The translations under genes were made by a program, and so were the position numbers. Shown here piece by piece: positions 1 through 7,333 of a stretch of 14,556 nucleotides of DNA (positions are counted from its first letter, which is position 1; every line of letters starts with the position of its first letter). Origin of the DNA: an uncultured Alistipes sp. (GTDB lineage Bacteria > Bacteroidota > Bacteroidia > Bacteroidales > Rikenellaceae); assembly GCA_900549685.1 (NCBI GenBank), contig UROX01000050.1:1-14556 (forward strand). The letters run 5' to 3'. The notes beneath the pieces are model-generated. The model made no database searches. It worked only from the letters and a program-made list of their open reading frames with translations, and was not told where the DNA came from.

Positions 1-37
1 TTTCAATTTGGGATAATATTTAATCTTGGTAATGGAA

Positions 38-316
38 TTATAAAAAGAGCATGAGAATTAGGATTAACTGTACTCCTCTTAATTTCTTCACCTCGTCGAG
101 CAGTTTTTTCGCTTTGCGCTCTTTAACAGTCGCCCGCTCTAATTGTTCAGCCCGCCGCCTTACGGCTTCCTCGTAGCGTTCGACTTGATTTCGGACGGTA
201 TCGCGAAGGTTTCTATACTGGTCGTCCCAAAATACCGTTTCCAATTCCATCAGCTCCTTTTCTTTGATTTCTCCGCACATCTTCACATAACGGTATTTCA
301 GGTCGTTCACGGCCAA
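38..316 (-). CDS. Short coiled-coil protein or gene remnant, function unknown
   Basis: I do not recognise this product. The frame is open from 367 to a TAA at 38-40 but has no ATG until 278-280 (80 residues); the span given starts at a TTG at 314-316 (92 residues), because the sequence just before the ATG (AVNDLKYRYVK) also looks protein-like. The centre is a long, highly charged helix (LRDTVRNQVERYEEAVRRRA, then KERKAKKLLDEVKKL), a likely coiled coil; the last residues, LILILMLFL, are abruptly hydrophobic and coded by AT-rich DNA, as if the original end were replaced. There is no clear ribosome site, and the operon terminator lies just upstream. It may be a small real gene, or the broken piece of a larger one, possibly from a mobile element. 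Confidence 0.4.
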   Translation of the reverse strand: MAVNDLKYRYVKMCGEIKEKELMELETVFWDDQYRNLRDTVRNQVERYEEAVRRRAEQLERATVKERKAKKLLDEVKKLRGVQLILILMLFL

Positions 317-345
317 CTGCTGATTGCTTACAGAGATCCTCTTTA

Positions 346-369
346 GAAACAGTAATAAGAATCTGTTTC
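346..369. repeat. Small inverted repeat next to the terminator
   Basis: GAAACAG (346-352) and CTGTTTC (363-369) form 7-bp perfect arms around a 10-base AT-rich spacer, immediately beyond the terminator T-tract. It could be an operator-like dyad for the following reading frame, a secondary hairpin, or chance. Confidence 0.45.
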
Positions 370-370
370 A

Positions 371-409
371 AAACATAAAAGAGGCTGTCTGACAAAAATA
401 GACAGCCTC
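371..409 (-). terminator. Rho-independent terminator of the operon
   Basis: Perfect 10-bp inverted repeat, GAGGCTGTCT (381-390) and AGACAGCCTC (400-409), with a 9-base loop. On the minus strand it is followed directly by TTTTATGTTT (380 down to 371). It lies 23 bases after the stop of the BIG2 gene, as expected for the end of the transcript. Confidence 0.9.
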
Positions 410-432
410 CATAAAACGTGTTTTCCGGTCTG

Positions 433-1464
433 TTAATAACTGAAAGAGTATTTTAACGCATCGTTGCCCATCTTCATTTCCACGGAGGTGATTTCTCCAT
501 TCTCGTTTGCTTCCGATCCAAAAACAATTCCATCGACGGATTCAAGCAGATTGGGCGTTGCCGGAATCAGTCCGCAGACGATGGCATAGTCGATTTCGCT
601 GGCGGATAATACACCATAGCACAGAAGCAGCATATTCAGATCAATACCTGTATCATTCTTTATTGCCGAGGCTTTGCACTCGCTCATTTCGCCAGACTCA
701 GGGTCAAGCAGAACAGTCGCCCAATTCTTATCGCCGCCGAAAGTCGCACTGAACGTATCGGCAGTTTCGCCATACATCGTTGTCGTTATCTTTTCGAGCA
801 TTCCATTGCTTCCATACGCAAAAACGCTTCCGCCGTCGTCCTTACCCTCATAGAACTTTTTCGCTTCGGTAACATACCCCTCGGCATTCAGCAAAAATTC
901 GATCTTATAATTTTCATCCCATTCCTGGTAGGTCGCGGTCACTTTGCCTGCCTCGTAGGTAAACGCAGCCTCCTGTGCTCCGCCTTGAGTGCCTTGAGGC
1001 GTGTGCTGCTCTTTCTTGAATGCCGTAACCTTGCCGTCCTCCGCACGGGTCAGGTCGATCTGAGTATAAAAACCATCTATATCTCCGGGAATCTTGATCG
1101 TCTTTACCAATGCTTTGGGTTTTGCGGGAGCCGTTACCGTAACCGTACAGGTCGCAGTCTTTCCTCCGGCAGTTGCGGTTACCGTAGCTTCACCGGCAGC
1201 GACAGCAGTAACCAAACCATTGGCGTCTACCGTAACAAACTCGGTCTTATCGCTGGTCCATGCGACGGTCTTGTCATCGGCATTATCGGGCGTTACGGTT
1301 GCTGTGAGCTGTTCCTTGTCACCGACAGTCATCTCCAAAGTCTGTTTATCGAGCGACACGGCAGATACTTTCACATCGTCGTTTCCTCCGTTATCGTCGT
1401 CGTTACAGGCGACCGTTGCCGCACCTATCACTGCGGCAAGGAATAAATAAAAGATTTTTTTCAT
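433..1464 (-). CDS. BIG2-domain surface lipoprotein with DUF4595-like C-terminal region
   Basis: A 343-residue lipoprotein that ends the operon. Signal peptide MKKIFYLFLAAVIGAATVAC puts the lipid on Cys20; the following NDDDNGGNDD is the acidic type of tail known in Bacteroidota as a lipoprotein surface-export signal. One bacterial Ig-like group 2 domain fills residues about 32-111: VSLDKQTLEMTVGDKEQLTA, then VAWTSDKTEFVTVDANGLVT and GEATVTATAGGKTATCTVTV. After a Pro/Lys linker, residues about 120-343 carry YD-repeat-like strands (FTYEAGKVTATYQEWDENY, FAYGSNGMLEKIT) and a TGIDLNMLLLCYG segment, resembling DUF4595-type Bacteroidota lipoproteins. The gap from the TIG gene is 33 bases, the widest since susC, and the base composition is less GC-rich than its upstream neighbours. 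A surface ligand-binding or adhesion role is inferred. Confidence 0.9.
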   Translation of the reverse strand: MKKIFYLFLAAVIGAATVACNDDDNGGNDDVKVSAVSLDKQTLEMTVGDKEQLTATVTPDNADDKTVAWTSDKTEFVTVDANGLVTAVAAGEATVTATAGGKTATCTVTVTAPAKPKALVKTIKIPGDIDGFYTQIDLTRAEDGKVTAFKKEQHTPQGTQGGAQEAAFTYEAGKVTATYQEWDENYKIEFLLNAEGYVTEAKKFYEGKDDGGSVFAYGSNGMLEKITTTMYGETADTFSATFGGDKNWATVLLDPESGEMSECKASAIKNDTGIDLNMLLLCYGVLSASEIDYAIVCGLIPATPNLLESVDGIVFGSEANENGEITSVEMKMGNDALKYSFSY

Positions 1465-1497
1465 GGCAAATTGTATTAGAGATTAATAAAAGGCTTG

Positions 1498-2778
1498 TTA
1501 TTCCGTCCCGGCGGAAGGCTGCGGTGCATAGAAAAGTCCTGCGATCCCGGGATTTATCCATTTTTTGCCCGCAATGCTGTTCGTCCGGGGATCGAAGGTC
1601 AGCAATGTTCCGAAACTTTCCTGATCGTTCACACCATAGATCATCCCAGTCTCCGAGGAGTAGACCGGCAGGTCAAAACCCGTTCCGGAAACAGAGAGAA
1701 GTTCCGTAGCTCCCTCGCCGTCGAGCGACCACCGACGGACGTCGTCAATCCGCAGAACCTTCGTTCCCACGACATCGCCGTCGTCGAGCTGCGTAGCGAA
1801 ACAGTAGAGCCGATCTTCCGCGACAGCATAGGCATACTGGTAATTCGCATCGTTTCCGGTGCGGAAGACCTCTCCGGTCTGCAAATCGAGCGTAAAGGTC
1901 GATTGAGCCATGCTGTCTCCCTGTCCCATATTGCCGTAGACAAGCAGCACTCTTTCGGCCGGATAGTAGACGAACCGCTGGTCGGGAACCAGAATGCGCG
2001 CGCTGCCGAAAGCCGAAAAATCGAAAGTCCGGACCTCCCGTTCACCCGATGCAGACCACTCTACGAGAGTATAAATCCGATTTTCCTTGATATCGGTCTT
2101 GAGCAGGTGGAATTTTCCGTCGATCTGCCCCATAGCGAAAAAGTCCTCGATCTGACGCGGCGGTGTCCGTTCCCCGGTGAGCATGTTGTAGGACCCGATG
2201 TCATACAGCTCCTTGATCCACCCGTCGATAACGTATACTCCGTAGCTGGTGTAATAGAGCATTCCGTCGGGTAGCGCTTCGACATATCCCGAAAAATCGA
2301 GGTCTTTGACGCCGCTGTCAGGCAACGGTTCGTCGGCGACGACCTGTTTGGAAACCGACGCCGGATAGACCTCCAACCGCTCCCCGGCCAGGACGTAGAT
2401 CTCGAAATCGCCCGGTTCATAGCTGTCGCCCGAGATATTGATTCCTCCGATGCGTGTCGTGGTCCCGTTCTGTTGAAGGATTACGACATAGAAACCGGTC
2501 GGCAGCGTTCCGGGGACGGTAAACCGCACCGAGGTTTCGTCCGCATGGACCACCTGAACCTCTGTCGAAGAGGTTTCCCCGTTGAGCAGTAGGAAAATCC
2601 GGCAGTCCGCGGCAAAGCCGCGTCCCTGCATCGTGACCTCTTCCCCGACGGTTCCCTGCCGCGGGATGGTCAGCCCCGCAATCGGCAGATAGGGATTCGA
2701 ATGCCCTTGTTCCGTCTGTTTGTCAGCGCATCCCGACAACAACAGGCATACGCTCAATAGCGATAACAATCGTTTCAT
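1498..2778 (-). CDS. IPT/TIG-domain lipoprotein with beta-propeller-like C-terminal region
   Basis: ATG at 2776-2778 is chosen: it overlaps the M16 stop as ATGA and begins the lipoprotein signal MKRLLSLLSVCLLLSGC, Cys17 being the lipid site, giving 426 residues. A longer frame from 2859 would run inside the M16 gene and bury the signal peptide. Residues about 28-112 form an IPT/TIG Ig-like domain (PRQGTVGEEVTMQGRGFAAD, then TVPGTLPTGFYVVILQQNG). Residues about 125-426 contain repeated strand motifs with YY, G and W positions (DGMLYYTSYGVYVIDGW, QRFVYYPAERVLLVYGN, EDRLYCFATQL, ETGMIYGVNDQ), suggesting a propeller of Kelch-like type. TIG lipoproteins in SusCD operons often serve as surface ligand-binding proteins (SusE/SusF-like). 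No catalytic motif is apparent. Confidence 0.88.
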   Translation of the reverse strand: MKRLLSLLSVCLLLSGCADKQTEQGHSNPYLPIAGLTIPRQGTVGEEVTMQGRGFAADCRIFLLLNGETSSTEVQVVHADETSVRFTVPGTLPTGFYVVILQQNGTTTRIGGINISGDSYEPGDFEIYVLAGERLEVYPASVSKQVVADEPLPDSGVKDLDFSGYVEALPDGMLYYTSYGVYVIDGWIKELYDIGSYNMLTGERTPPRQIEDFFAMGQIDGKFHLLKTDIKENRIYTLVEWSASGEREVRTFDFSAFGSARILVPDQRFVYYPAERVLLVYGNMGQGDSMAQSTFTLDLQTGEVFRTGNDANYQYAYAVAEDRLYCFATQLDDGDVVGTKVLRIDDVRRWSLDGEGATELLSVSGTGFDLPVYSSETGMIYGVNDQESFGTLLTFDPRTNSIAGKKWINPGIAGLFYAPQPSAGTE

Positions 2779-5609
2779 ACTCCTGTTTTCTTTGTATTCG
2801 TCGTCTCGGGCCGGGATGCGGCTTTGATCACGATATCCGTCTTGCGGGCTCCCCGCCAAAAGCAGCGTACCGCCCGGCGCACCTTTTTCGGCGTCATCCG
2901 GTCGAGGTCCCCGACTTCATAATCGGGGCGGGTGACATCCACTCCCTTTCCGATATAATTGTACAATGCATTGATCCAGAATCCGGTATCGCGGGGCTGC
3001 GCTGCGATATGCTGCTTTCGCGCCTCGACAATCGAACGGACGTCCTCCGGCGTCACGCCTTCGCGCAGCAGGTACTCCCACTCCCCGTAAAAAGCCTCTT
3101 TCATCTCGTCCACCCGGTCGGAGCCGGTTTCGAAACGCACCGTCAGCCACTCCCGCGGCTCGGCATACTCGTCGTAACGCGTCGATACATCGATGTTGTA
3201 GGTTCCACTCCGGCGTTCCCGGATCTCCTCCTTGCATCGACTGTTCAGCACGGCACCTGCAAGCCAGAACGCCATACGCTGCGGACGGTTGAATTTGCGG
3301 TTGTTCGAGAACGAAATGTCGACGTTCGCCTTGTCGTCGGGACGCTCGGCTTCGAAAGTCCGGGAGAGCGATACGTTGCGGACCGTCGAGGGGTGTACGA
3401 CGGCTCGTTCCCGGCGGACGCCGGCGGACGGCAGGGTCCCGATGTAACGGGCGGCGTAATTGCGCGCCTCCTCCTCGCTCAGGTCTCCGACTAGACAGAA
3501 CGTGAACTCTTCCGGAGCGCAGAAACGTTCCCTGAAAACCCGTTTCACCCGTTCTAGCTCCATACGGGCGACATAGGCGGAATCGACGGCAGCATTGCGG
3601 AGCGATGGTTTCGTCAACAGCATCCGCAGCGTGTCCGCCACCCGGTCCATGTCGTTGGACTGCCGTGTGGCGAGCGTCAGCAGCAACCCGTTGGTATAGC
3701 GGGCGAATTCGCTCTCATCGAAACGCGGATGGGTCAGCCCCAGATGAAGGAGTTCGAAAAACCGGTCGGCTTCGCTGCTGAGCGCCTCTCCGGAGATGAT
3801 CTCCCGCCGCTCCTGCAACCGGAATACAATCTCGATGTCATGGTTCTGCATCAGGGGTATCATGGCACTGCGGTCCGTACGGTAGACCCCCGATGCAAAG
3901 GCCAGCGGTTCGATGGCCCGGGCCGAAGGCAGGTCTTCGTCTGCAACCAGCGAAAGGCCGCCCTCGCTGAACGCCATCAGGCGGAAACGGCCCGCCCCGC
4001 TGTCGGTATTTTTGAAGACCGCCCGCGCTCCGTTGGCAAAGGTCCACTCCACGGCGTCGCCAACGGGCAGCCGACGCTCGCGGACGACGGCTGCCGGTTC
4101 CAGCGGAAAGTCGATCAGCGATACGGCGTCATTGGCGAATGCCGGCTGTTCCGGCTCCTCCTCGCGGGCTTCGGCCTCGGCGCCCAGAATGGTTTCGAGC
4201 GTCGGATAATCGTAATCGGGATCGTTCCCCGATACGACGAAAACGCGGTTGTCGTCGCTCGACGCCCACCCCGTCATCCAGTCGTTGACATCCGCAAGAG
4301 TCAGCCCGGCCAGCACTTTCCGCAGCAGCGCACCCCGCTCCGCCGGTTCCACGACCGGTATCCCTTGCAGGAAATGCGTCTGATAGAGCGTCGCATAAAC
4401 CTCGTAACCGATCAGCCCGGCATTCCGGTCGAAAGCCTCCGCCTGCCGCAACTGCTGGCGCATCTGCAATTCGAATTCCCGAGGGGTGAATCCCAACCGA
4501 CGCACCGTTTCCCAAATCCGGAATACTTCATACAACGCCTTGAAATCACGCCCCGGATAGGGACGGATGCTCATCGTCAGGGCATCGTAATTCCGGAGCA
4601 GCGGACCGTATTCGATCGAAGCCCCGTAAATCGTCCGGTCGTCATCGACCGAGAGCGCAGCAAGGCGGGTTTCGAGCATCCGGTTGAAACAGTCGCGGAT
4701 CACGATCCTCCGCAGCACCTCTTCGGCAGTAGCCGCCGGAGCAGGCCGCGGGATTCGCTGCGTGAATTCCATGGCCATCCCGTCCAGCTCCCGGTCCACC
4801 ACCTTCGCATAGGCCGGCTCCCGGCGCGGAGCGATGGTGTAAACGGGTCTTTGCGGCGCATCGGCGGCCGACGGAATATCGGCGAAACGGCTGCGGATGA
4901 ACTCTTCGACCCGTCCGGCATCGATATCCCCGACGGCGACGACCGCTTGCAGATCGGGCCGGTACCAACGGTCGTAATAGGCAGCCAGTTCACTGCGCCC
5001 AAAGGTTTCGAGGACTTTCCTGTCACCAATGGTCTCCCGCGTCGAGTAGCGGCTGTCGTTGTAGAGCACTCCTACGATCCGCTCCCGGGCGCGCGCCACG
5101 GCGTCGCGGCGCATGCGCCACTCTTCGAGCACAATGCCGCGCTCCTTTTCGATGCCCGTTTCCGGCAGAGTCAGGAAATGGCACCAGTCGCGCAGCACCA
5201 GCAGGCAGGAATCCACCAGCGACGGATCGCCGGTCGGCACTTCGTCGATCGTATAAACGGTTTCGTCCTGTGCCGTATAGGCGTTGTAATGCACCAGCCC
5301 GTGTTCTTGGAGGAACCGGTCGATACGGCCGGGAAAATGCTGCGAGGCGTTAAAAGCCATGTGTTCCAGAAAATGCGCAAGCCCTTTCTGATTGTCCTCT
5401 TCCATCAGCGAACCGACGTTCTGTACCAGGTAGAACCCGGCCATCCCCGGCTGTGTATCGACATGGCGGATATAATAGGTCAGTCCGTTGTCCAGCTTTC
5501 CGCAACGCATCCCGTCCGCCGGAGCGGCGGCGCGTCCCGGAACGGCCGCCGCCATGCAGGCCGCCAGACAAAAGAGAGCCGTTCGGAGCCTTGTTCTCGC
5601 TCTTTCCAT
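2775..5609 (-). CDS. M16 family zinc metallopeptidase (PqqL/FusC-like single chain)
   Basis: A 944-residue exported peptidase of the pitrilysin family. The inverted zinc motif HFLEH is at 79-83 (ligands His79 and His83, catalytic Glu82), within GLAHFLEHMAF; the distal glutamate is in ERGIVLEEW (Glu162 or Glu163). NAYTAQDETVYTIDEVP is the family substrate-binding strand. The non-catalytic C-terminal half retains the Arg/Tyr pair in RERRSGTYNI near residue 800. The length equals two M16 halves in one chain, as in E. coli PqqL. The N-terminus has a basic start and hydrophobic ALFCLAACMAAAV; signal peptidase I cleavage near GRAAA is favoured, but LAAC at 15-18 also fits a lipobox. M16 enzymes close around small or unfolded chains, so peptides or an unfolded imported protein are likely substrates. 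It overlaps the next gene by ATGA. Confidence 0.95.
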   Translation of the reverse strand: MERARTRLRTALFCLAACMAAAVPGRAAAPADGMRCGKLDNGLTYYIRHVDTQPGMAGFYLVQNVGSLMEEDNQKGLAHFLEHMAFNASQHFPGRIDRFLQEHGLVHYNAYTAQDETVYTIDEVPTGDPSLVDSCLLVLRDWCHFLTLPETGIEKERGIVLEEWRMRRDAVARARERIVGVLYNDSRYSTRETIGDRKVLETFGRSELAAYYDRWYRPDLQAVVAVGDIDAGRVEEFIRSRFADIPSAADAPQRPVYTIAPRREPAYAKVVDRELDGMAMEFTQRIPRPAPAATAEEVLRRIVIRDCFNRMLETRLAALSVDDDRTIYGASIEYGPLLRNYDALTMSIRPYPGRDFKALYEVFRIWETVRRLGFTPREFELQMRQQLRQAEAFDRNAGLIGYEVYATLYQTHFLQGIPVVEPAERGALLRKVLAGLTLADVNDWMTGWASSDDNRVFVVSGNDPDYDYPTLETILGAEAEAREEEPEQPAFANDAVSLIDFPLEPAAVVRERRLPVGDAVEWTFANGARAVFKNTDSGAGRFRLMAFSEGGLSLVADEDLPSARAIEPLAFASGVYRTDRSAMIPLMQNHDIEIVFRLQERREIISGEALSSEADRFFELLHLGLTHPRFDESEFARYTNGLLLTLATRQSNDMDRVADTLRMLLTKPSLRNAAVDSAYVARMELERVKRVFRERFCAPEEFTFCLVGDLSEEEARNYAARYIGTLPSAGVRRERAVVHPSTVRNVSLSRTFEAERPDDKANVDISFSNNRKFNRPQRMAFWLAGAVLNSRCKEEIRERRSGTYNIDVSTRYDEYAEPREWLTVRFETGSDRVDEMKEAFYGEWEYLLREGVTPEDVRSIVEARKQHIAAQPRDTGFWINALYNYIGKGVDVTRPDYEVGDLDRMTPKKVRRAVRCFWRGARKTDIVIKAASRPETTNTKKTGV
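3411..3430. repeat. Perfect 10-bp tandem duplication within the M16 gene
   Basis: CCGGCGGACG occurs twice back to back on the plus strand, coding for part of the SAGVRRER linker of the peptidase. The unit is not a multiple of three, yet the frame is intact on both sides and family-like sequence continues, so the present copy number is the functional one. Loss of one unit would frameshift the enzyme. Confidence 0.8.
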
Positions 5610-5612
5610 TCC

Positions 5613-6887
5613 TTACAGATTGTTGATCATGTTCTGAATCTGGGCGGACAGCGCCGGGTTCTGGAACTGCAGCGACACGACATAGGCCTGCTTGTAACAT
5701 TTGCGGGCATTCTCGACGTCGGGAAGCATTTTGTAGCAGTCCCCGTTCATGATGAGCAGTTCCATCTGCTCGGCCACCTCCAACCCCTCGAACTGCAATG
5801 CCCGGGTGATCCACTCGACACCCTTGCGGGCCGCCTCGACCGGCAGTTTGCCGTTTAGGGCATCGTAAAGCGTCTGGATCGCCGAAGAATAGTCGCCGGC
5901 CACGGCCGACTTGCCCAGTTTGCCCAGGTATTCGTCCATCAGCGAAATGTATTGCGCCACATTCTTGCGGTTGTAGATGGTGTAGGAGGCGTCGCTCAGG
6001 TATTTCATACAGGTGTATGAATCCATCGGACTGTTTTTGAGCATCCCGTCATAAGCGGGTTTCAGGTCGCCTTTGATCCGTTCGAGCCGTTTCAGGTAAT
6101 CCATGTCGCCTTTTTCGGCCAACTCCTGCGTGAGCTGCATATTCAGCATGAAGAGGAAAGCATCCGCTTGCTCTACGCCCACCTTCGGGGCTACGGCGGC
6201 GTAATTCTTCGCCACGTATTCGAACACCTCGTCGTTCTTCGAGGGTTCGGTATGGTAGGCCGCCAGGACTTTGAAATCCTCGGGATTCATCCATTCCGAG
6301 AGGGGCTTCCGCTTCCGGTAATCGGCATACAGCCGGTCGACACGCAACTGCCAGCGGTCCCGCTGGTAACCCTCGGGTTGCCGGGCCAGAAAATCCGGGG
6401 CGTCCAGCAACAGACGGCGGGTCAGCGCGTCGTCGGTGCGATCGCCCTTCTGCTTCTCGTACATCTGTTCGAACGTCATTGCATCGCCCGTTTCCGCACG
6501 GACCCATTTGAGCAACTGCCCGGCATCCATACCTCCTTCGGCCGATGCGACCTCCTCTCCCGCAGGGTCCACGATCAGCAACGTAGGATAGGCCTTTACC
6601 TCATACTTCCGGGCGAGGGGTTTGCCCGATTCCGACTCGGCGTCGATCTTGATGCTGATGAAATGCCGGTTGAAATACTCCCCGACCTTGGGATCGGGAA
6701 AGACCTCGGCCGCCATCTTCCGGCAGTAGACGCACCAACTGGTGTGAAAATCGACGAACACCTTCTTGTTCTGTGTCTCGGCGGCTTTGAGCGCCTCGTC
6801 GAAAGAGCCTTCGAAAAAACGGATGCCCTGAGCCTGTGCTCCGCAAGCCGCCGCCAGCAGGAGCGCGAACAATATTATTTTTTTCAT
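5613..6887 (-). CDS. Exported thioredoxin-fold protein with CVYC active site and helical C-terminal region
   Basis: A 424-residue protein exported by an N-terminal signal (MKKIILFALLLAAACGAQAQ); cleavage after AQA is favoured, though Cys15 in AAAC leaves a weak chance of a lipoprotein. Residues about 22-140 are a thioredoxin domain of the Thioredoxin_7/DUF255-like kind: KKVFVDFHTSWCVYCRKM with the redox pair Cys52 and Cys55, and the cis-proline in YPTLLIVD (Pro101). This region should reduce or shuffle disulfides in the periplasm. Residues about 145-424 lack a catalytic motif and look all-helical, TPR-like, with repeated Tyr/Leu spacing and a C-terminal GDCYKMLPDVENARKCYKQA that resembles a TPR helix pair. 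It starts seven bases after the preceding gene and its TAA is three bases before the M16 start, so translation of the two is probably coupled. Confidence 0.92.
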   Translation of the reverse strand: MKKIILFALLLAAACGAQAQGIRFFEGSFDEALKAAETQNKKVFVDFHTSWCVYCRKMAAEVFPDPKVGEYFNRHFISIKIDAESESGKPLARKYEVKAYPTLLIVDPAGEEVASAEGGMDAGQLLKWVRAETGDAMTFEQMYEKQKGDRTDDALTRRLLLDAPDFLARQPEGYQRDRWQLRVDRLYADYRKRKPLSEWMNPEDFKVLAAYHTEPSKNDEVFEYVAKNYAAVAPKVGVEQADAFLFMLNMQLTQELAEKGDMDYLKRLERIKGDLKPAYDGMLKNSPMDSYTCMKYLSDASYTIYNRKNVAQYISLMDEYLGKLGKSAVAGDYSSAIQTLYDALNGKLPVEAARKGVEWITRALQFEGLEVAEQMELLIMNGDCYKMLPDVENARKCYKQAYVVSLQFQNPALSAQIQNMINNL

Positions 6888-6894
6888 GGTCGAA

Positions 6895-7326
6895 TTATTT
6901 TTCTTTCACGTTGAACGTAAATATGTTTTCCAAAACCCGGGAATGTCCCTCGTTGCTGACACGGATCGAAATGCGGTACTCGCCGGGCGTGATGTCGCTC
7001 ACCAGCGGGAACTCCATGCGGCCTCCGCCGCGCACGGTCAGCAGGCTCCGGAACATCTCGGCATCGCCGTCCGCACTCTCGACCCCCGCGATCTCATAGC
7101 GAATCGGATTCGTACCGATAACGCCCTGCATCTTGGGGCTCACCCACGGAGCGACGTTGTAAATGCGATAGGCGTCCAGCTCCTCGTCGAGGACCAGGCG
7201 AATATCCATCCGGTCGGGAACGTAAACGGCATTGACGGTTTGCAGGTATCCGATCTCCTGGTCCGAACAACCTGCAAGGCCTGCGAACAGCAGGCAACCC
7301 AGGAAAATCCGTGTGATTCTTTTCAT
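6895..7326 (-). CDS. Small lipoprotein of unassigned family, probable Ig-like beta fold
   Basis: I do not recognise the family with certainty. ATG at 7324-7326 gives 143 residues and a textbook lipoprotein signal: basic MKR, hydrophobic stretch, lipobox LAGC with Cys20, followed by SDQE. An upstream ATG at 7341 would overlap the previous gene and add only NNNP-like residues, so the later start is preferred. The body is rich in predicted strands: YVPDRMDIRLVLDEE, a central GTNPIRYEIAGVES, RGGGRMEFPLV, and a C-terminal PGEYRISIRVSNEGHSRVL ending FTFNV, which looks like the last two strands of an Ig, cadherin or PKD-type domain. Position between the FAS1 lipoprotein and the thioredoxin, seven bases from each, places it in the same transcript, and a surface or periplasmic accessory role is inferred. 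Confidence 0.85.
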   Translation of the reverse strand: MKRITRIFLGCLLFAGLAGCSDQEIGYLQTVNAVYVPDRMDIRLVLDEELDAYRIYNVAPWVSPKMQGVIGTNPIRYEIAGVESADGDAEMFRSLLTVRGGGRMEFPLVSDITPGEYRISIRVSNEGHSRVLENIFTFNVKEK

Positions 7327-7333
7327 AGGATTG

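Noticed and set aside
213..395. Minus-strand frame of 60 codons starting inside the terminator
   Set aside because: Its start region is the terminator hairpin and it overlaps the better coiled-coil frame; no protein-like features.
1465..1497. TACAATTTG before the BIG2 gene as a Bacteroidota -7 promoter element
   Set aside because: The spacing is one base off the TAnnTTTG consensus, it lies only a few bases before the ATG, and no TTTG -33 partner was seen.
1495..2274. Plus-strand open frame of 259 codons
   Set aside because: Antisense to the TIG lipoprotein gene; composition of a shadow frame.
2779..2859. Upstream start for the TIG lipoprotein at 2859
   Set aside because: It would add 27 residues read inside the M16 gene and place the lipoprotein signal internally.
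3729..5858. Plus-strand open frame of 709 codons
   Set aside because: It lies antisense to the M16 gene, whose zinc motif and family sequence are certain; the translation is rich in Arg, Pro, His and Gly with no domain, typical of an antisense frame in GC-rich DNA.
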